This document shows, one piece after another, positions 26,980-36,473 of a stretch of DNA of 64,000 nt. The stretch is from Candidatus Kryptoniota bacterium. Its GTDB lineage: Bacteria > Bacteroidota > Ignavibacteria > Kryptoniales > JAKASW01. The position numbers were made by a program, and so were the translations under genes. The stretch lies in contig DATCTN010000008.1 in assembly GCA_036567965.1 (NCBI GenBank), forward strand, positions 1 through 64,000, read 5' to 3'. Within the stretch, counting starts at the first letter, position 1. Every line of letters starts with the position of its first letter. The notes under the pieces were generated by a model, which was given only the letters and a program-made list of their open reading frames with translations, was not told the DNA's origin and did not search any database.

Positions 26980-27878
26980 TTGAAAAACCTCGCGCCGACA
27001 ACTCTGTCAATGTTAGAAAGGTCCTTCTTTACAATCAAATCTCGCCCGCCATGCTCAGAAAAGATTTCGCAGACCTTCCCTGATTGTCCGTACGAGGTTT
27101 CAACGAAAACCATGCCGCCGTTCTTCAGCAGGGATCTCGCCATGGAAGCAATTTTCCTGAAGAAGGTGAACCCGTCTCCGTTATCGCTGACCGCTTTGAC
27201 CGGTTCGTAGTTCTTTATCTGTTCATCCAGCGTCTTAAACTCACTTACGGAAACGTAAGGCGGATTTGATACGATTACATCGAATTCCTTGTCGAATGAA
27301 TCTGCTTTCACGTTGAGGAAATCGAGTTCACGAAAAACAATCCTTTCCGAGGTCCCGGATCCCGAAGCGTTCTCTCCCGCGAGACCAAGAGCATCGCGAC
27401 TGCTATCGATCGCGGTGACCTCCGAATCGGGAACGAACTTTGCAATCGCAATGGCAATGCACCCTGACCCGGTGCCTATGTCAAGGACGCGCACTTTGTC
27501 TCCTCCGGCTTGAAGCGATTTGCAGTGACTTATGACAGTATCGGCAAGGATTTCGGTTTCAGGACGCGGAATAAGCGCGCGACTGTCCACTTTCAGCTCG
27601 ATGGAATAAAAATTCGTGCTCCCGAGGATGTATTGGATAGGCTCATGTGCAAGCCGCCTCTTGAGAAGCGGCCTGAGTATATCGAGCTCGGATTTCTTCA
27701 AAGGCTGATCGTGCTTGACATACAGATCAAACCGTTTCATCCCGAGTGCGGCGGAAAGCAGGAGCTCCATGTTCAGCCGGGCCTCGTCGAATCCGCGCGA
27801 GCCTAAATACTCCGTCCCCCATCTTATCATCTCGATTATTGTCCAGGTCTTCTCTTCAACAGCCATTCTAACCGTCAC
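26976..27878 (-). CDS. prmC: Release factor glutamine N5-methyltransferase
   Basis: Methylates the Gln of the GGQ motif in release factors using SAM. It has the class I methyltransferase motif VLDIGTGSGCIAIAIAKFVP and the diagnostic NPPYVS, which binds the target glutamine. The N-terminal helical domain (1-95) contains ARLNMELLLSAALG and PIQYILGSTNFYS. The GTG at 27878, with GGAAG upstream, and the ATG at 27866 are both possible starts. It leads the dtd - exported protein - metalloenzyme run. Confidence 0.96.
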   Translation of the reverse strand: MTVRMAVEEKTWTIIEMIRWGTEYLGSRGFDEARLNMELLLSAALGMKRFDLYVKHDQPLKKSELDILRPLLKRRLAHEPIQYILGSTNFYSIELKVDSRALIPRPETEILADTVISHCKSLQAGGDKVRVLDIGTGSGCIAIAIAKFVPDSEVTAIDSSRDALGLAGENASGSGTSERIVFRELDFLNVKADSFDKEFDVIVSNPPYVSVSEFKTLDEQIKNYEPVKAVSDNGDGFTFFRKIASMARSLLKNGGMVFVETSYGQSGKVCEIFSEHGGRDLIVKKDLSNIDRVVGARFFK

Positions 27879-27945
27879 GCACTTATCTTCCGCGAATTCG
27901 GATTCCGGCCCGCGACCGATTTATCCTTTTTCCATTTACAGAATA

Positions 27946-28440
27946 TTACTTTTCGCCTCGCAAGATCTTTACGACGTTGTCTCCGAGATCACCTTTAGGC
28001 TCTTCTTCGATCCTCCCTAGCTCCCGGCCTCCACGGTAGAATATGAACGTCGGGACTTTTTCGATGGCGAGGCCCGGCGTCAACTGATCCCGCCAGCCTC
28101 TCGACCTCGGCACCGCGATAAACGAAATATGCTTCGCAAGGCCGGTCGAATCTGTAATCCGGAGAAACATGGGGACCCACATGTAGCTGTCGGAACACCA
28201 CGACCCGAACACTACAGCCACCGAATCACCGGCGCCGGTAGAATCGATCTTGCGGATCAATTCTCCGGACGGATTGTAGAGGTTGTAGTTCGCATGGTAC
28301 CACGTGGAATCTTGAAACGCCGACCTTGAGACCGGTCCAATGAGGACACGCTCCTGAGTGATCGAATCGGCAGCGACCATCTGTGCGCCGGCGTCCGCGA
28401 TGAAAGCAAATATCGAAATCAAAACCAACAAAACCTTCAT
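27946..28440 (-). CDS. Exported thioredoxin-fold protein with a single-cysteine active site
   Basis: The signal peptide (MKVLLVLISIFAFIADAGAQ) is followed by a thioredoxin-like domain. AVVFGSWCSDSYMWVPMFL occupies the active-site position, but the second Cys of CxxC is Ser-Tyr, leaving C-x-x-S-type chemistry at most. The later IEKVPTFIFYRGGRELGRIEE contains the cis-Pro loop of the fold. So it is probably a redox sensor, a monothiol enzyme or a binding protein rather than an oxidoreductase. Its start overlaps the nadK stop by 4 nt. Confidence 0.82.
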   Translation of the reverse strand: MKVLLVLISIFAFIADAGAQMVAADSITQERVLIGPVSRSAFQDSTWYHANYNLYNPSGELIRKIDSTGAGDSVAVVFGSWCSDSYMWVPMFLRITDSTGLAKHISFIAVPRSRGWRDQLTPGLAIEKVPTFIFYRGGRELGRIEEEPKGDLGDNVVKILRGEK

Positions 28441-29357
28441 TCGTGTTCCTCCGATCTTATGTCAACGCCCCACATCAGTTTTGACCTGAGCAAACCGAAA
28501 AATCCGTTCCTCCTTTTTCTCAAAAGATTTATACGATGCGGCGCGATCGAAATATTAAATTCGGCCGGCGCCGAAAGAAGGCTGGACGATTGCCCGTCTG
28601 CCGAGATCATGACCTTCTTGAACGCAGCCCGCACGGCAATCCTGATCTCAGACGTATCGGGCACAATCACCGGACGAGCCGACAACGTGTGAGGTGAAAT
28701 CGGACTGATAGCTATTACGCGGCTCTCAGGCGTGATGATCGGGCCGCCGGTCGAGAGACAATAACCGGTAGATCCTGTCGGCGTGCTTAGCACGATCCCG
28801 TCTGCCCTGTATGTTATCAGGTATTCGGAGTCGACGTACGTTTCGAGATCGATCATCCTCGGCGATCCGGCTTTATCAACCACTATATCGTTAAGCGCAT
28901 AGAATGTCGACGTCTTTGATTCCTCGCGGAACGTAGCTTTCAACACCGTTCTTTCTTCAAGATTGAAGTCACCCTTGAGAAGTTCGTCAATGCTGTCTCG
29001 CAGTTCGCTGAAGTTCAGCTCCGCTAGGAACCCGAGCTTGCCCAGGTTGACGCCAAGTATCGGTTTCCCGATTTCACCGGCCGTCCTCGCGGTTCGCAGT
29101 ATCGTGCCGTCCCCGCCGAGCGACACGATTACATCGGATTCCTTCGCGACATCAAACGACGAGGCACTCTTGTAATTGGCATTATGACCGAACCGCTTCT
29201 CCAGTTCGCGCGTTATCTCTTCCTGAAGAACGAATCTGATTCCGCGTTCCTGGAGTATTTTCGTCAACTCGTAGGCGGTATCGAAAGTTGACGGCTTATC
29301 GGTGTTACCGAGAATACCGATCGTGAGATTTTTCGATGGAATGAATTTCTTTTTCAT
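28437..29357 (-). CDS. nadK: NAD kinase
   Basis: Phosphorylates NAD to NADP. The GGDGT loop (SLGGDGTILRTAR) with the catalytic Asp is present, followed by ILGVNLGKLGFLAE, ALNDIVVDKAG (the substrate-binding N-D pair) and YRADGIVLSTPTGSTGYCLS, all standard. I prefer the ATG at 29357, giving MKKKFIPSKNLTIGILGNT; a GTG at 29384 would add nine residues without a better ribosome site. It is followed by the thioredoxin-like gene in the same transcript. Confidence 0.95.
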   Translation of the reverse strand: MKKKFIPSKNLTIGILGNTDKPSTFDTAYELTKILQERGIRFVLQEEITRELEKRFGHNANYKSASSFDVAKESDVIVSLGGDGTILRTARTAGEIGKPILGVNLGKLGFLAELNFSELRDSIDELLKGDFNLEERTVLKATFREESKTSTFYALNDIVVDKAGSPRMIDLETYVDSEYLITYRADGIVLSTPTGSTGYCLSTGGPIITPESRVIAISPISPHTLSARPVIVPDTSEIRIAVRAAFKKVMISADGQSSSLLSAPAEFNISIAPHRINLLRKRRNGFFGLLRSKLMWGVDIRSEEHE

Positions 29358-29472
29358 TTGTCGGTCGTGAAGTGCAATCCTCACTTAGTTTATCGATTAC
29401 CGAAGAAAATTTCAATCTGACGTGGAATATTCCCGGTCAATTAGGCCGGACCGCATAGGGTTAACGTAACTA

Positions 29473-29486
29473 TCGCAATTTTGCGA
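29473..29486. promoter_or_regulatory. 14-bp palindrome upstream of nadK
   Basis: TCGCAATTTTGCGA is a perfect palindrome in the 168-nt gap upstream of nadK (minus strand). It could be an operator for nadK, but it is short and no regulator is linked to it. The rest of the gap shows nothing else. Confidence 0.3.
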
Positions 29487-29552
29487 CCATAATGACAGGT
29501 GCGTCTTTGTCCGCTTAAGTTCCGGAGATATTGAAGAGCCTTCAGTCAAAAA

Positions 29553-30053
29553 TCATCTGAGGAGTTTTGTAGCGGACTCCCAGATCTTGTTCTCACGTGT
29601 GGGATCCATTCCGTTCACCGTAGCTTCCCTGAATTCCTTTGTTACGTTGTCTATGTTTGATTTTCCCACTCCCGCATTCTGCAACCTGATAATCAGAACA
29701 GCATCGATTATCGGGACCTGCAAGTTGCGATCGTCTACGTAAAATGAATCAAGGCCATCCCTGACTTGTCCGACATTCATTCCCAGAAAGGCGTCATTGT
29801 AGTCCACCGCCTCCGGCTTGAGTTGTGCATGCTGTGACCAGAAAACGGAAAGGTTGAACATCCCCTCGACGTAGAAAGTCTTTCTCGTGGTAGTCTCGTC
29901 CTGGGTGCCAATGACAAGGTTTCTCCACGTCAGTCCGTTCTGTGCGCCAGGCATCAGCTCCTGTGCGGAAGCTTGCAGCGGATCAACCAGCGCAAGACCG
30001 AGCAGTGTGAGAAGTAAGAGCAAGTTACAATTGGCGATTTTCATAAACTTCAT
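29553..30053 (-). CDS. Exported hypothetical protein (166 aa)
   Basis: A clear Sec signal peptide (MKFMKIANCNLLLLLTLLGL, ending near ASAQE). The mature part is short and soluble with no lipobox, repeats or known motif. WRNLVIGTQDETTTRKTFYV and YVDDRNLQVPIIDAVLIIRL suggest a beta strand and helix mix. Periplasmic location is inferred. It has its own gaps on both sides and no obvious partner. No family recognised. Confidence 0.72.
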   Translation of the reverse strand: MKFMKIANCNLLLLLTLLGLALVDPLQASAQELMPGAQNGLTWRNLVIGTQDETTTRKTFYVEGMFNLSVFWSQHAQLKPEAVDYNDAFLGMNVGQVRDGLDSFYVDDRNLQVPIIDAVLIIRLQNAGVGKSNIDNVTKEFREATVNGMDPTRENKIWESATKLLR

Positions 30054-30097
30054 TTTTATTCCTCCGCAGCTTTAATCGAAAATCATTATAAAGAATA

Positions 30098-31099
30098 TTA
30101 CCCCTTCGGAAAATCGAGGGCACCCGATTCCCATTTACGCGCGGAATCCAGCGCTTTGACCATCGCGCGAAAGTCCTTGCACGCTTTCTCGAAACTGCTC
30201 AGCGGTTTCTTCCCGTGGACAACGCAATCGTGGAAATCAACAAATTGCCCGCCATAACCCCTGTCGGTCTCAATACTTTCTACCACATCTGTTTTCCCCT
30301 GCCGCTTCAATACAATTTTGTTTCCCTCGGCGACAATCGTTCCTGTGGTGCCGAGAATCATCAACCGGTTCTCGTTTAAACCCTGCGCGCTGAAATACAT
30401 GTTGAACACGCCGTTCACGCCGCTGCCGAACGCAAATTGGAAAGACATGGAGTCCATTCGACCGATAGCGGGATTGACACTTCTCGTGAACGCGATCCCT
30501 TTCTCGATTTCTCCGAAGAGGTCGCGGAACACAGCGATGTTGTGGATCCCGGCATCGGTCACGAACCCGCCCGGATATTTATGATTGATTCTCCATTGCG
30601 TTTTCGCGTATTTGTTATCCGTATCGGTGACTGTGAACTGATCCCAGAAAACCGAATACGGTTCACCGATTGTGCCGTCCTCGGTCAACGACTTGATTTT
30701 CTTGAAGACCGGATTATACCGGTAATTTTCCGCGACCATCATTACACGGTCATATTTGCCCGGAAAGCTCGACATTGTATCGGCGTCCTGGAGGTTTGGC
30801 GCGATCGGTTTTTCCACTATGACATGTTTTCCGGCGTCGAGCGAATCTCTTGTCACCTGCAGATTCAGCTCGATCGGGAGAACAATATCCACAGCTTCCA
30901 CCTCGCGGTTCTTCAGGAGATCACGGTAGTCCAGAAAGTATGGTACTCCGCCCACGAGTGCCGAAAACTCCTTGGCTTTTGGTTCGGTGTGGTTGCAAAC
31001 GCAGACTATTTCAAATTTGTCTTTTAGCTTTTCCAGTGCCGGAAGGTGCAGGTCGTGCGCGGCGATACCCGTACCGATAATACCAAGCTTGATAGTCAT
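30098..31099 (-). CDS. Gfo/Idh/MocA-family NAD(P)-dependent oxidoreductase
   Basis: The N-terminal Rossmann domain opens with KLGIIGTGIAAHDLHLPAL (GxGxxA). The family's EKP signature appears in KHVIVEKPIAPN near residue 95, whose Lys takes part in catalysis. The C-terminal alpha/beta domain includes GGFVTDAGIHNIAVFRDLFG, in which the GxxxDxxxH-like stretch carries the catalytic Asp and His. The start is set at the ATG at 31099; an in-frame ATG at 31111 is possible. Probably a sugar or cyclitol dehydrogenase, with no neighbouring pathway genes. Confidence 0.9.
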   Translation of the reverse strand: MTIKLGIIGTGIAAHDLHLPALEKLKDKFEIVCVCNHTEPKAKEFSALVGGVPYFLDYRDLLKNREVEAVDIVLPIELNLQVTRDSLDAGKHVIVEKPIAPNLQDADTMSSFPGKYDRVMMVAENYRYNPVFKKIKSLTEDGTIGEPYSVFWDQFTVTDTDNKYAKTQWRINHKYPGGFVTDAGIHNIAVFRDLFGEIEKGIAFTRSVNPAIGRMDSMSFQFAFGSGVNGVFNMYFSAQGLNENRLMILGTTGTIVAEGNKIVLKRQGKTDVVESIETDRGYGGQFVDFHDCVVHGKKPLSSFEKACKDFRAMVKALDSARKWESGALDFPKG

Positions 31100-31252
31100 C
31101 GGCCAATCCATCTCTCGGTGATCAGCATGAAACGTGTTTTCAACAGTAAATCTATCCGATTATTTCCCACGTTCAAAGACAAATCTTTAAGAATAATTGC
31201 CGGAAATCAATCAAAAGATTGATTTTCACGGCTCTCATATATATTTTATCAA

Positions 31253-32407
31253 GTGCAAAGCGGAACGAATTTCGCGAACCGTTTCTTTCCAGCCTTTACA
31301 CGCCATCTATCCCCTGACGAGTCCGATCCATCAGGAACTTATCTCCGAAAAAGAATCTCTCTATCGATCTTCAGCCTTACGTTTACAATTATATATCTGG
31401 CGCTTCTCGCGTTCACCGGACTGAAATCGTCGTTCGTTCACCTCGCGGCGTTATCGACTAACCTGTACTTAAGTTTTCTGATTTTTGCATTCTCAATAGA
31501 ATTATTTTTCTCGATCGTAAAATTTCCATTCGACTATTACGCGGATTTCCTCCTCGAACACAAATTCCATCTTTCGAACCAGACTTTCAGCAGGTGGATC
31601 ACCAGGAAACTCAAGGGCGCTTTAGTGGGAAGCATTCTCGGTGTCGTGGTCCTGGTAGTGTTTTATTTCTTACTCACCACGTTTCCTGGGACGTGGTGGA
31701 TGCTCTTCGCGGCGTTCTTCTTCCTGTTCCAGGTAGTGGTTGCTCAGCTTTTCCCATCGCTCATACTTCCCCTCTTTTATAAACTGAAGCCGCTCCAAGA
31801 CGAACAGCTTACCACGAAACTTGAATCGTTGGTTCACAGGTTCGGGTATGCCATGAGCGGGGTCTACTCATTCGACCTCAGCCGCGAAACGAGAAAAGCG
31901 AATGCGGGCCTTACCGGACTCGGAAGGTCGAGGAAAATTATCATTAGTGACACCCTGCTCGAGGATTTTTCGCATGAAGAAATAGAGGTAGTACTGGCAC
32001 ATGAGCTCGGACATCTGGTCAAGCATCACATGATGAAAGGTATAGCCGTCAGCGGAATTACGAGCGTGATCGGATTCTTCGTGATGGCACAGATCTACTC
32101 AATTTATACCACTAGCAACATGCTCGCTCCGATCGCACTTTCTGCAATCCTATTTCTGGCTCTGATCCTTGCTGTTTTTGGCGTATTTGCCTTGCCGGCA
32201 GGCAACTATTTTTCGAGGAAACTCGAGCGAGAGGCGGATCAATTCGCACTCGAGTCCACCGGGATGGTGTCCCAGTTCACGAGCTCGATGAGAAAGCTCG
32301 GGAGACTCAACCTGACGCCGGAGAATCCGCCGGTGTGGATCGAGAAGATATTTTTCAGTCATCCATCCATCGGCGCACGGATCCGCACCGCGGAGAATAT
32401 GAAATGA
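31253..32407 (+). CDS. M48-family membrane metalloprotease (Ste24/CAAX protease 1-like)
   Basis: An integral membrane zinc protease. The N-terminal hydrophobic spans (about 40-200) are followed by the motif VVLAHELGHLVKHHMMKG (HELGH near residue 250), two more spans, and READQFALESTG supplying the third zinc ligand Glu. NAGLTGLGRSRKIIISDTLL is the typical substrate-groove strand. At 384 aa with several N-terminal spans it resembles Ste24 rather than the shorter HtpX. The start codon is GTG. It overlaps plsC by 4 nt, so membrane-protein quality control and lipid synthesis are co-translated. Confidence 0.92.
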   Translation: MQSGTNFANRFFPAFTRHLSPDESDPSGTYLRKRISLSIFSLTFTIIYLALLAFTGLKSSFVHLAALSTNLYLSFLIFAFSIELFFSIVKFPFDYYADFLLEHKFHLSNQTFSRWITRKLKGALVGSILGVVVLVVFYFLLTTFPGTWWMLFAAFFFLFQVVVAQLFPSLILPLFYKLKPLQDEQLTTKLESLVHRFGYAMSGVYSFDLSRETRKANAGLTGLGRSRKIIISDTLLEDFSHEEIEVVLAHELGHLVKHHMMKGIAVSGITSVIGFFVMAQIYSIYTTSNMLAPIALSAILFLALILAVFGVFALPAGNYFSRKLEREADQFALESTGMVSQFTSSMRKLGRLNLTPENPPVWIEKIFFSHPSIGARIRTAENMK

Positions 32408-33138
32408 GATTTTTCCTCGGCGCGATAACCGCAGGCGTTCTGACGATCGTGTTCTCCGCGTTTTACCTCCTTACGATCCCGTTCGACAAGAAGAACAGGA
32501 GCTTCTCGTTTTTCGCCTACCATTGGTCGAACACGGTGTTGAAAGTGGCGGGAATCAAGGTGCGGACGATCGGCAGGGAAATCATCGACATTTCGAAACC
32601 ATACGTCTACGTGTCGAATCACGCAAGCATGTTCGACATAACGGCGGTCGTAGTGGGAGTAAACAGGTACGTCAGGTTTCTCGTGAAGAAAGAGCTCGGA
32701 AGAGTCCCATTATTCGGATGGGCAACCGGGCGGGCGCATATCATGGTCGACAGGAAGAGCGGGCCGGAAGCGGTGAAGAGCTTAAAAAAAATAGCCGAGA
32801 GGATATCGCTCGGCGAAAGCGCGATCCTGTTTGCCGAAGGGACGCGCACACGCGACGGGAAGCTGCAGCCATTCAAGCGCGGAGCATTTGTCCTCGCGAT
32901 CGAGGCGGGAGTACCAGTAGTCCCCCTGACGATCCTCGGGAGTTACGAAATCATGAAGAGAGGAAGCGTCGGGTTAAGGAAAGGTGAGATAATCATAGTC
33001 GTCGATCCGCCGATCGATGTAACGCCGTACCGCGACAAACAGGGTTCTATAGAACTGATGAACAGAGTTCACGGCATAATAGAAAGGAATTACACCGCGA
33101 AGGAACCCGCCGCACAGATGGCGGTGTCGCTTCACTGA
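32404..33138 (+). CDS. plsC: 1-acyl-sn-glycerol-3-phosphate acyltransferase
   Basis: Converts lysophosphatidic acid to phosphatidic acid at the inner membrane. The acyltransferase motifs are SNHASMFD (H73-x4-D78) and FAEGTRTRDG, then GVPVVPLTILGS. A hydrophobic N-terminal anchor occupies residues 3-25. The ATG at 32404 overlaps the M48 gene stop (ATGA), so the longer frame from 32335 is not used. The 31-nt gap before gatC holds a ribosome-binding site (GGAG). Confidence 0.94.
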   Translation: MRFFLGAITAGVLTIVFSAFYLLTIPFDKKNRSFSFFAYHWSNTVLKVAGIKVRTIGREIIDISKPYVYVSNHASMFDITAVVVGVNRYVRFLVKKELGRVPLFGWATGRAHIMVDRKSGPEAVKSLKKIAERISLGESAILFAEGTRTRDGKLQPFKRGAFVLAIEAGVPVVPLTILGSYEIMKRGSVGLRKGEIIIVVDPPIDVTPYRDKQGSIELMNRVHGIIERNYTAKEPAAQMAVSLH

Positions 33139-33170
33139 CCGCTCGTAGAGCGGCTTTACAGGAGATACAT

Positions 33171-33461
33171 ATGGCAGTAACAATCAAAGACGTCGAACAT
33201 ATTGCGAAGCTCGCCAAGCTTAGTTTCACAGAAGACGAGAAATCGAAATTCACAGAGCAGTTTAATGAGATCCTCGCCTTCGTTGAGAAGCTGAAAGAGC
33301 TGGACACATCAAATGTTGAGCCCTTGTCGCATGTAATCGAGTTGCAAAATGTTTTCAGGGAAGATGCAGTCAAACCATCCCTCACGACCGATGAAGCTCT
33401 CAAGAACGCGCCGGCAAAGAACGATAAGTTTTTCAAGGTGCCGAAGGTGATCGACAAATAG
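33171..33461 (+). CDS. gatC: Aspartyl/glutamyl-tRNA(Asn/Gln) amidotransferase subunit C
   Basis: Small helical subunit that ties GatA and GatB together in the tRNA transamidation complex. The N-terminal VEHIAKLAKLSFTEDEKSKF and central LDTSNVEPLSHVIELQNVFRED are the two signature segments, and 96 aa is the normal length. gatA and gatB are not in this window. Downstream is a TCAGC-type repeat and a probable inserted gene. Confidence 0.96.
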   Translation: MAVTIKDVEHIAKLAKLSFTEDEKSKFTEQFNEILAFVEKLKELDTSNVEPLSHVIELQNVFREDAVKPSLTTDEALKNAPAKNDKFFKVPKVIDK

Positions 33462-33490
33462 CTGTCTGCTATCAGCAGTCAGCGTTCAGT
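33462..33490. repeat. TCAGC-type repeat flanking the four-helix-bundle gene
   Basis: CTGTCTGCTATCAGCAGTCAGC at the gatC stop echoes the TCAG-rich tails of the dispersed element at 5807-6040 and 8785-9005. A looser copy (CTGAAATCTGAAAGCTGATGG) covers the other end of the inserted gene at about 33855-33878. Confidence 0.42.
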
Positions 33491-33502
33491 TATTAAAGTC
33501 GT

Positions 33503-33871
33503 GTGAAGAAGATGAAGGATTTTAAAGAACTGAAAGTCTGGCAAAAAGCGCATGAGGTGACGTTGAGCTTGTACAAAATTTCCGAATCATTTCCGAAGGA
33601 GGAAGCCTTTGGACTTACCAGCCAGATCAAGCGAGCGGCGGTATCTGTGCCTGCAAATATCGCAGAAGGTTGCGGAAAGGACAGCAGTGCCGAGCTGGCG
33701 CGTTTTATGCAAATATCCGCCGGCTCAACGAGCGAGTTGGAGTATCACGTCCTCCTCGCCCACGATCTTGGTTTTATAGACTCTAAAACACACCAGGAAT
33801 TATCATCGAGGATAATCGAAGTAAGAAAGATGCTGTACGCATTTTTGAAGAAGCTGAAATCTGAAAGCTGA
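33503..33871 (+). CDS. Four-helix bundle protein (23S rRNA intervening-sequence protein family)
   Basis: A 122-aa member of the family first known from ORFs within 23S rRNA intervening sequences. The family signature appears as FKELKVWQKAHEVTLSLYKI, FGLTSQIKRAAVSVPANIAEG and GSTSELEYHVLLAHDLGFID. It forms a helical oligomer whose biochemical function is unknown. Here it sits between two housekeeping genes, gatC and kdsB, with repeat tracts on each side, so it is probably mobile cargo rather than an operon member. Its stop shares one base with the kdsB ATG. Confidence 0.92.
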   Translation: MKKMKDFKELKVWQKAHEVTLSLYKISESFPKEEAFGLTSQIKRAAVSVPANIAEGCGKDSSAELARFMQISAGSTSELEYHVLLAHDLGFIDSKTHQELSSRIIEVRKMLYAFLKKLKSES

Positions 33872-34677
33872 TGGCTGCCCGCTCACCCAGAATCATCGCC
33901 TTCATTCCCGCCCGGTATGCTTCCACCCGGTTCCCCGGCAAGCCGCTCGCACTTATCGACGGATCGCCGATGATCCAACACGTGTATGAACGTGTAAGTT
34001 CGGCGAGGAAAGTCAAAGAAGTATATGTCGCGACGGACGACAAGAGAATTGCGGACGCGGTTGAAGGCTTCGGCGGAAAATACATTATGACTCCACCTGC
34101 ACTTGGAAGTGGAACCGACAGGTGCGCATTCGCTGCAAGAAAAATAAAAGCCGATGTGGTCGTGAACGTGCAGGGAGACGAACCCGTCATCTCGCCTAAG
34201 ACAATTGACGCGGCAATTTCAATTCTCCTGAAATCTCCGGATTGTGACGCGTCTACGGCCGCATTCCCTATTTCAGATCACGATACACTTTTCTCCGAAA
34301 ACGCGGTGAAAGTAGTGTTGAACCGGGGAGGTGACGCGCTCTATTTCACCCGGGCTGTGGTTCCTTTCCTGCGCGGCGTAAACTCCAATCATTACCTGGA
34401 ACACCCCCATTTTCTCAAACATCTCGGAATTTATGTTTACAGGAACGCTTTCCTACAAAAGCTCACAAAGATGAAACAAACGCCTCTCGAGGCAGCGGAG
34501 AAACTCGAGCAACTCAGGATTCTCGAAAACGGTTATCGAATAAAAGTCGCGATCGTGGACGAAGACTCGATCTCTGTCGACGTCCCGTCAGACGTGATCG
34601 CGGTTGAAAAGTATCTGTCCGATGGGTCGATCGGACCGGACTCAACCTCAAAGAATAAGAGGAGCAGCCTTGGCTAA
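33871..34677 (+). CDS. kdsB: 3-deoxy-manno-octulosonate cytidylyltransferase
   Basis: Activates Kdo as CMP-Kdo for lipid A inner-core synthesis, showing the cell makes LPS. The nucleotidyltransferase signature [18 protein letters not shown], then [28 protein letters not shown] and [12 protein letters not shown], are all in place. It is followed by pyrG with an 8-nt overlap, and the two CTP-linked genes are commonly adjacent in this group. Start ATG overlaps the preceding stop by one base (TGATG). Confidence 0.95.
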   Translation: MAARSPRIIAFIPARYASTRFPGKPLALIDGSPMIQHVYERVSSARKVKEVYVATDDKRIADAVEGFGGKYIMTPPALGSGTDRCAFAARKIKADVVVNVQGDEPVISPKTIDAAISILLKSPDCDASTAAFPISDHDTLFSENAVKVVLNRGGDALYFTRAVVPFLRGVNSNHYLEHPHFLKHLGIYVYRNAFLQKLTKMKQTPLEAAEKLEQLRILENGYRIKVAIVDEDSISVDVPSDVIAVEKYLSDGSIGPDSTSKNKRSSLG

Positions 34678-36286
34678 ACGGAATATCAAATATATTTTTG
34701 TGACGGGTGGCGTGGTATCGTCGCTCGGAAAAGGAATCGCAGCGGCATCTCTCGGACTATTGCTAAAGTCAAGAGGCCTCAGCGTCGCGATGCAGAAGTT
34801 CGACCCGTACATAAACGTGGACGCCGGAACGATGAACCCTTTTCAACACGGCGAAGTCTACGTTACCGACGACGGGGCCGAGACAGATCTGGACCTCGGC
34901 CATTATGAGCGATTCCTTGACATTACTACGACCCGCGCGAGTAACACTACAACCGGTCAGGTCTACTATGAAGTCATTTCGAAGGAGCGACGCGGCGACT
35001 ACCTTGGAGCGTGCGTCCAGGTTGTCCCGCATGTTACGGACGAGATCAAAAGAAGATTTTCTGCACCTTACGAAAACGGGAATTACGACGTTGTCATTAC
35101 CGAGATCGGCGGCACAGTTGGCGATATAGAGGGCCTCCCGTTTCTCGAGGCAATGAGACAATTCATGCTTAAGATCGGGAGAAAGAACGCGATCAACATT
35201 CACGTTACGCTTGTCCCCTATATCGAGGCCGCCGGCGAGATAAAGACGAAACCGACACAACACAGCGTGAAGAATCTGCTCGAGATAGGGGTACAGCCGG
35301 AAATCCTGATATGCAGGACATCCAGAAGGATTACAAGGGAAGCGAAGGAAAAGATCGCGATGTTCACGAACATCGAGGCGGATTCTGTGATCGAGGGGCG
35401 CGACGTCGAGACAATATACGAGGTGCCTCTGATTTTCCGGAAGCAGCGCCTGGACCAGATTGTTCTCGACAAACTCGGACTACAGGCAAGAGAGCCCGAT
35501 TTGACGCCATGGGAGACGCTCGTCGAACGTATCAAGAACCCGAAACACTCCGTCAAGATCGGCATCTGCGGAAAGTACACCGAACTCATGGACGCATACA
35601 AGAGTATCCGCGAAGCTTTCATTCACGCCGGCGCCGAGAACGACGCGAAGGTTGAACTCAAGTGGATTGCGGCAGAGCAGGTCGAAAAAGAAGGCGCCCA
35701 GGCTCACCTCTCGGGTATGGACGGGCTCCTGGTGCCGGGCGGATTCGGTGAGCGGGGAATCGAAGGAATGATAATGGCGATAAAGTACGCGAGGGAAAGC
35801 AAGCTTCCCTTTTTCGGGATATGCCTCGGCATGCAAACCGCCATCATTGAATTTGCCCGTAATGTGGTGGGCTGGAAGGACGCGAACTCCACAGAATTCA
35901 AGAAGACCGCACACAACGTCATCGACATAATGCCCGGTCAGAAGAACGTAAAGGAAAAAGGCGGGACGATGAGAGTCGGCGCTTACATCTGCATGCTGCA
36001 GAAGGGATCGCGTGCGTTCGACGCTTACGGGACAGAGGTTATCAGCGAGCGCCATCGGCACAGGTTCGAAGTGAATAACAAGTTCAGGAGGAAAATTGCC
36101 GAGTCGGGAATGAGATTCAGCGGGTTGTCGCCGGACGGAGAACTCGTCGAGATGTCGGAGCTTCCTGATCATCCGTGGTTCGTCGGCTGTCAGTTTCATC
36201 CCGAACTAAAATCGCGCGCGACGAAAGCACATCCGCTGTTCAGGGAATTCGTGCGCGCCTCACTTGAGGGCAAATTGAAAGACTGA
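34670..36286 (+). CDS. pyrG: CTP synthase
   Basis: Makes CTP from UTP, ATP and glutamine. The synthetase domain begins [20 protein letters not shown] and contains [15 protein letters not shown] and the metal-binding [11 protein letters not shown]. The C-terminal class I glutaminase domain carries the nucleophile in [12 protein letters not shown] and the His/Glu pair in CQFHPELKS. The start is a TTG at 34670, preceded at good spacing by AGGAG and overlapping the kdsB end by 8 nt; an upstream in-frame ATG (34604) lies wholly inside kdsB. The length of about 538 aa is normal. Confidence 0.97.
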   Translation: MAKRNIKYIFVTGGVVSSLGKGIAAASLGLLLKSRGLSVAMQKFDPYINVDAGTMNPFQHGEVYVTDDGAETDLDLGHYERFLDITTTRASNTTTGQVYYEVISKERRGDYLGACVQVVPHVTDEIKRRFSAPYENGNYDVVITEIGGTVGDIEGLPFLEAMRQFMLKIGRKNAINIHVTLVPYIEAAGEIKTKPTQHSVKNLLEIGVQPEILICRTSRRITREAKEKIAMFTNIEADSVIEGRDVETIYEVPLIFRKQRLDQIVLDKLGLQAREPDLTPWETLVERIKNPKHSVKIGICGKYTELMDAYKSIREAFIHAGAENDAKVELKWIAAEQVEKEGAQAHLSGMDGLLVPGGFGERGIEGMIMAIKYARESKLPFFGICLGMQTAIIEFARNVVGWKDANSTEFKKTAHNVIDIMPGQKNVKEKGGTMRVGAYICMLQKGSRAFDAYGTEVISERHRHRFEVNNKFRRKIAESGMRFSGLSPDGELVEMSELPDHPWFVGCQFHPELKSRATKAHPLFREFVRASLEGKLKD

Positions 36287-36473
36287 ACCTCTCGTCTCGA
36301 TTTCATTTTATCAATCCGGCGGAAGGTGAAACCCCATTTCATCTGTCACTTTCATTTCTCACGGCCGGTTGCTAATATTTAAAAGTTACTCACAGCAGAG
36401 GATAAGCATTGCGTAAACACCCGTTAATGTTCCTGTTGTGCGCACGAATTGAACGAAATTGGAGGTTCATTTA

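Noticed and set aside
35480-36199. 239-codon antisense frame within pyrG
   Set aside because: Shadow of the well-conserved CTP synthase frame, as are the other long opposite-strand frames in sufD, ftsA, murG and murD.
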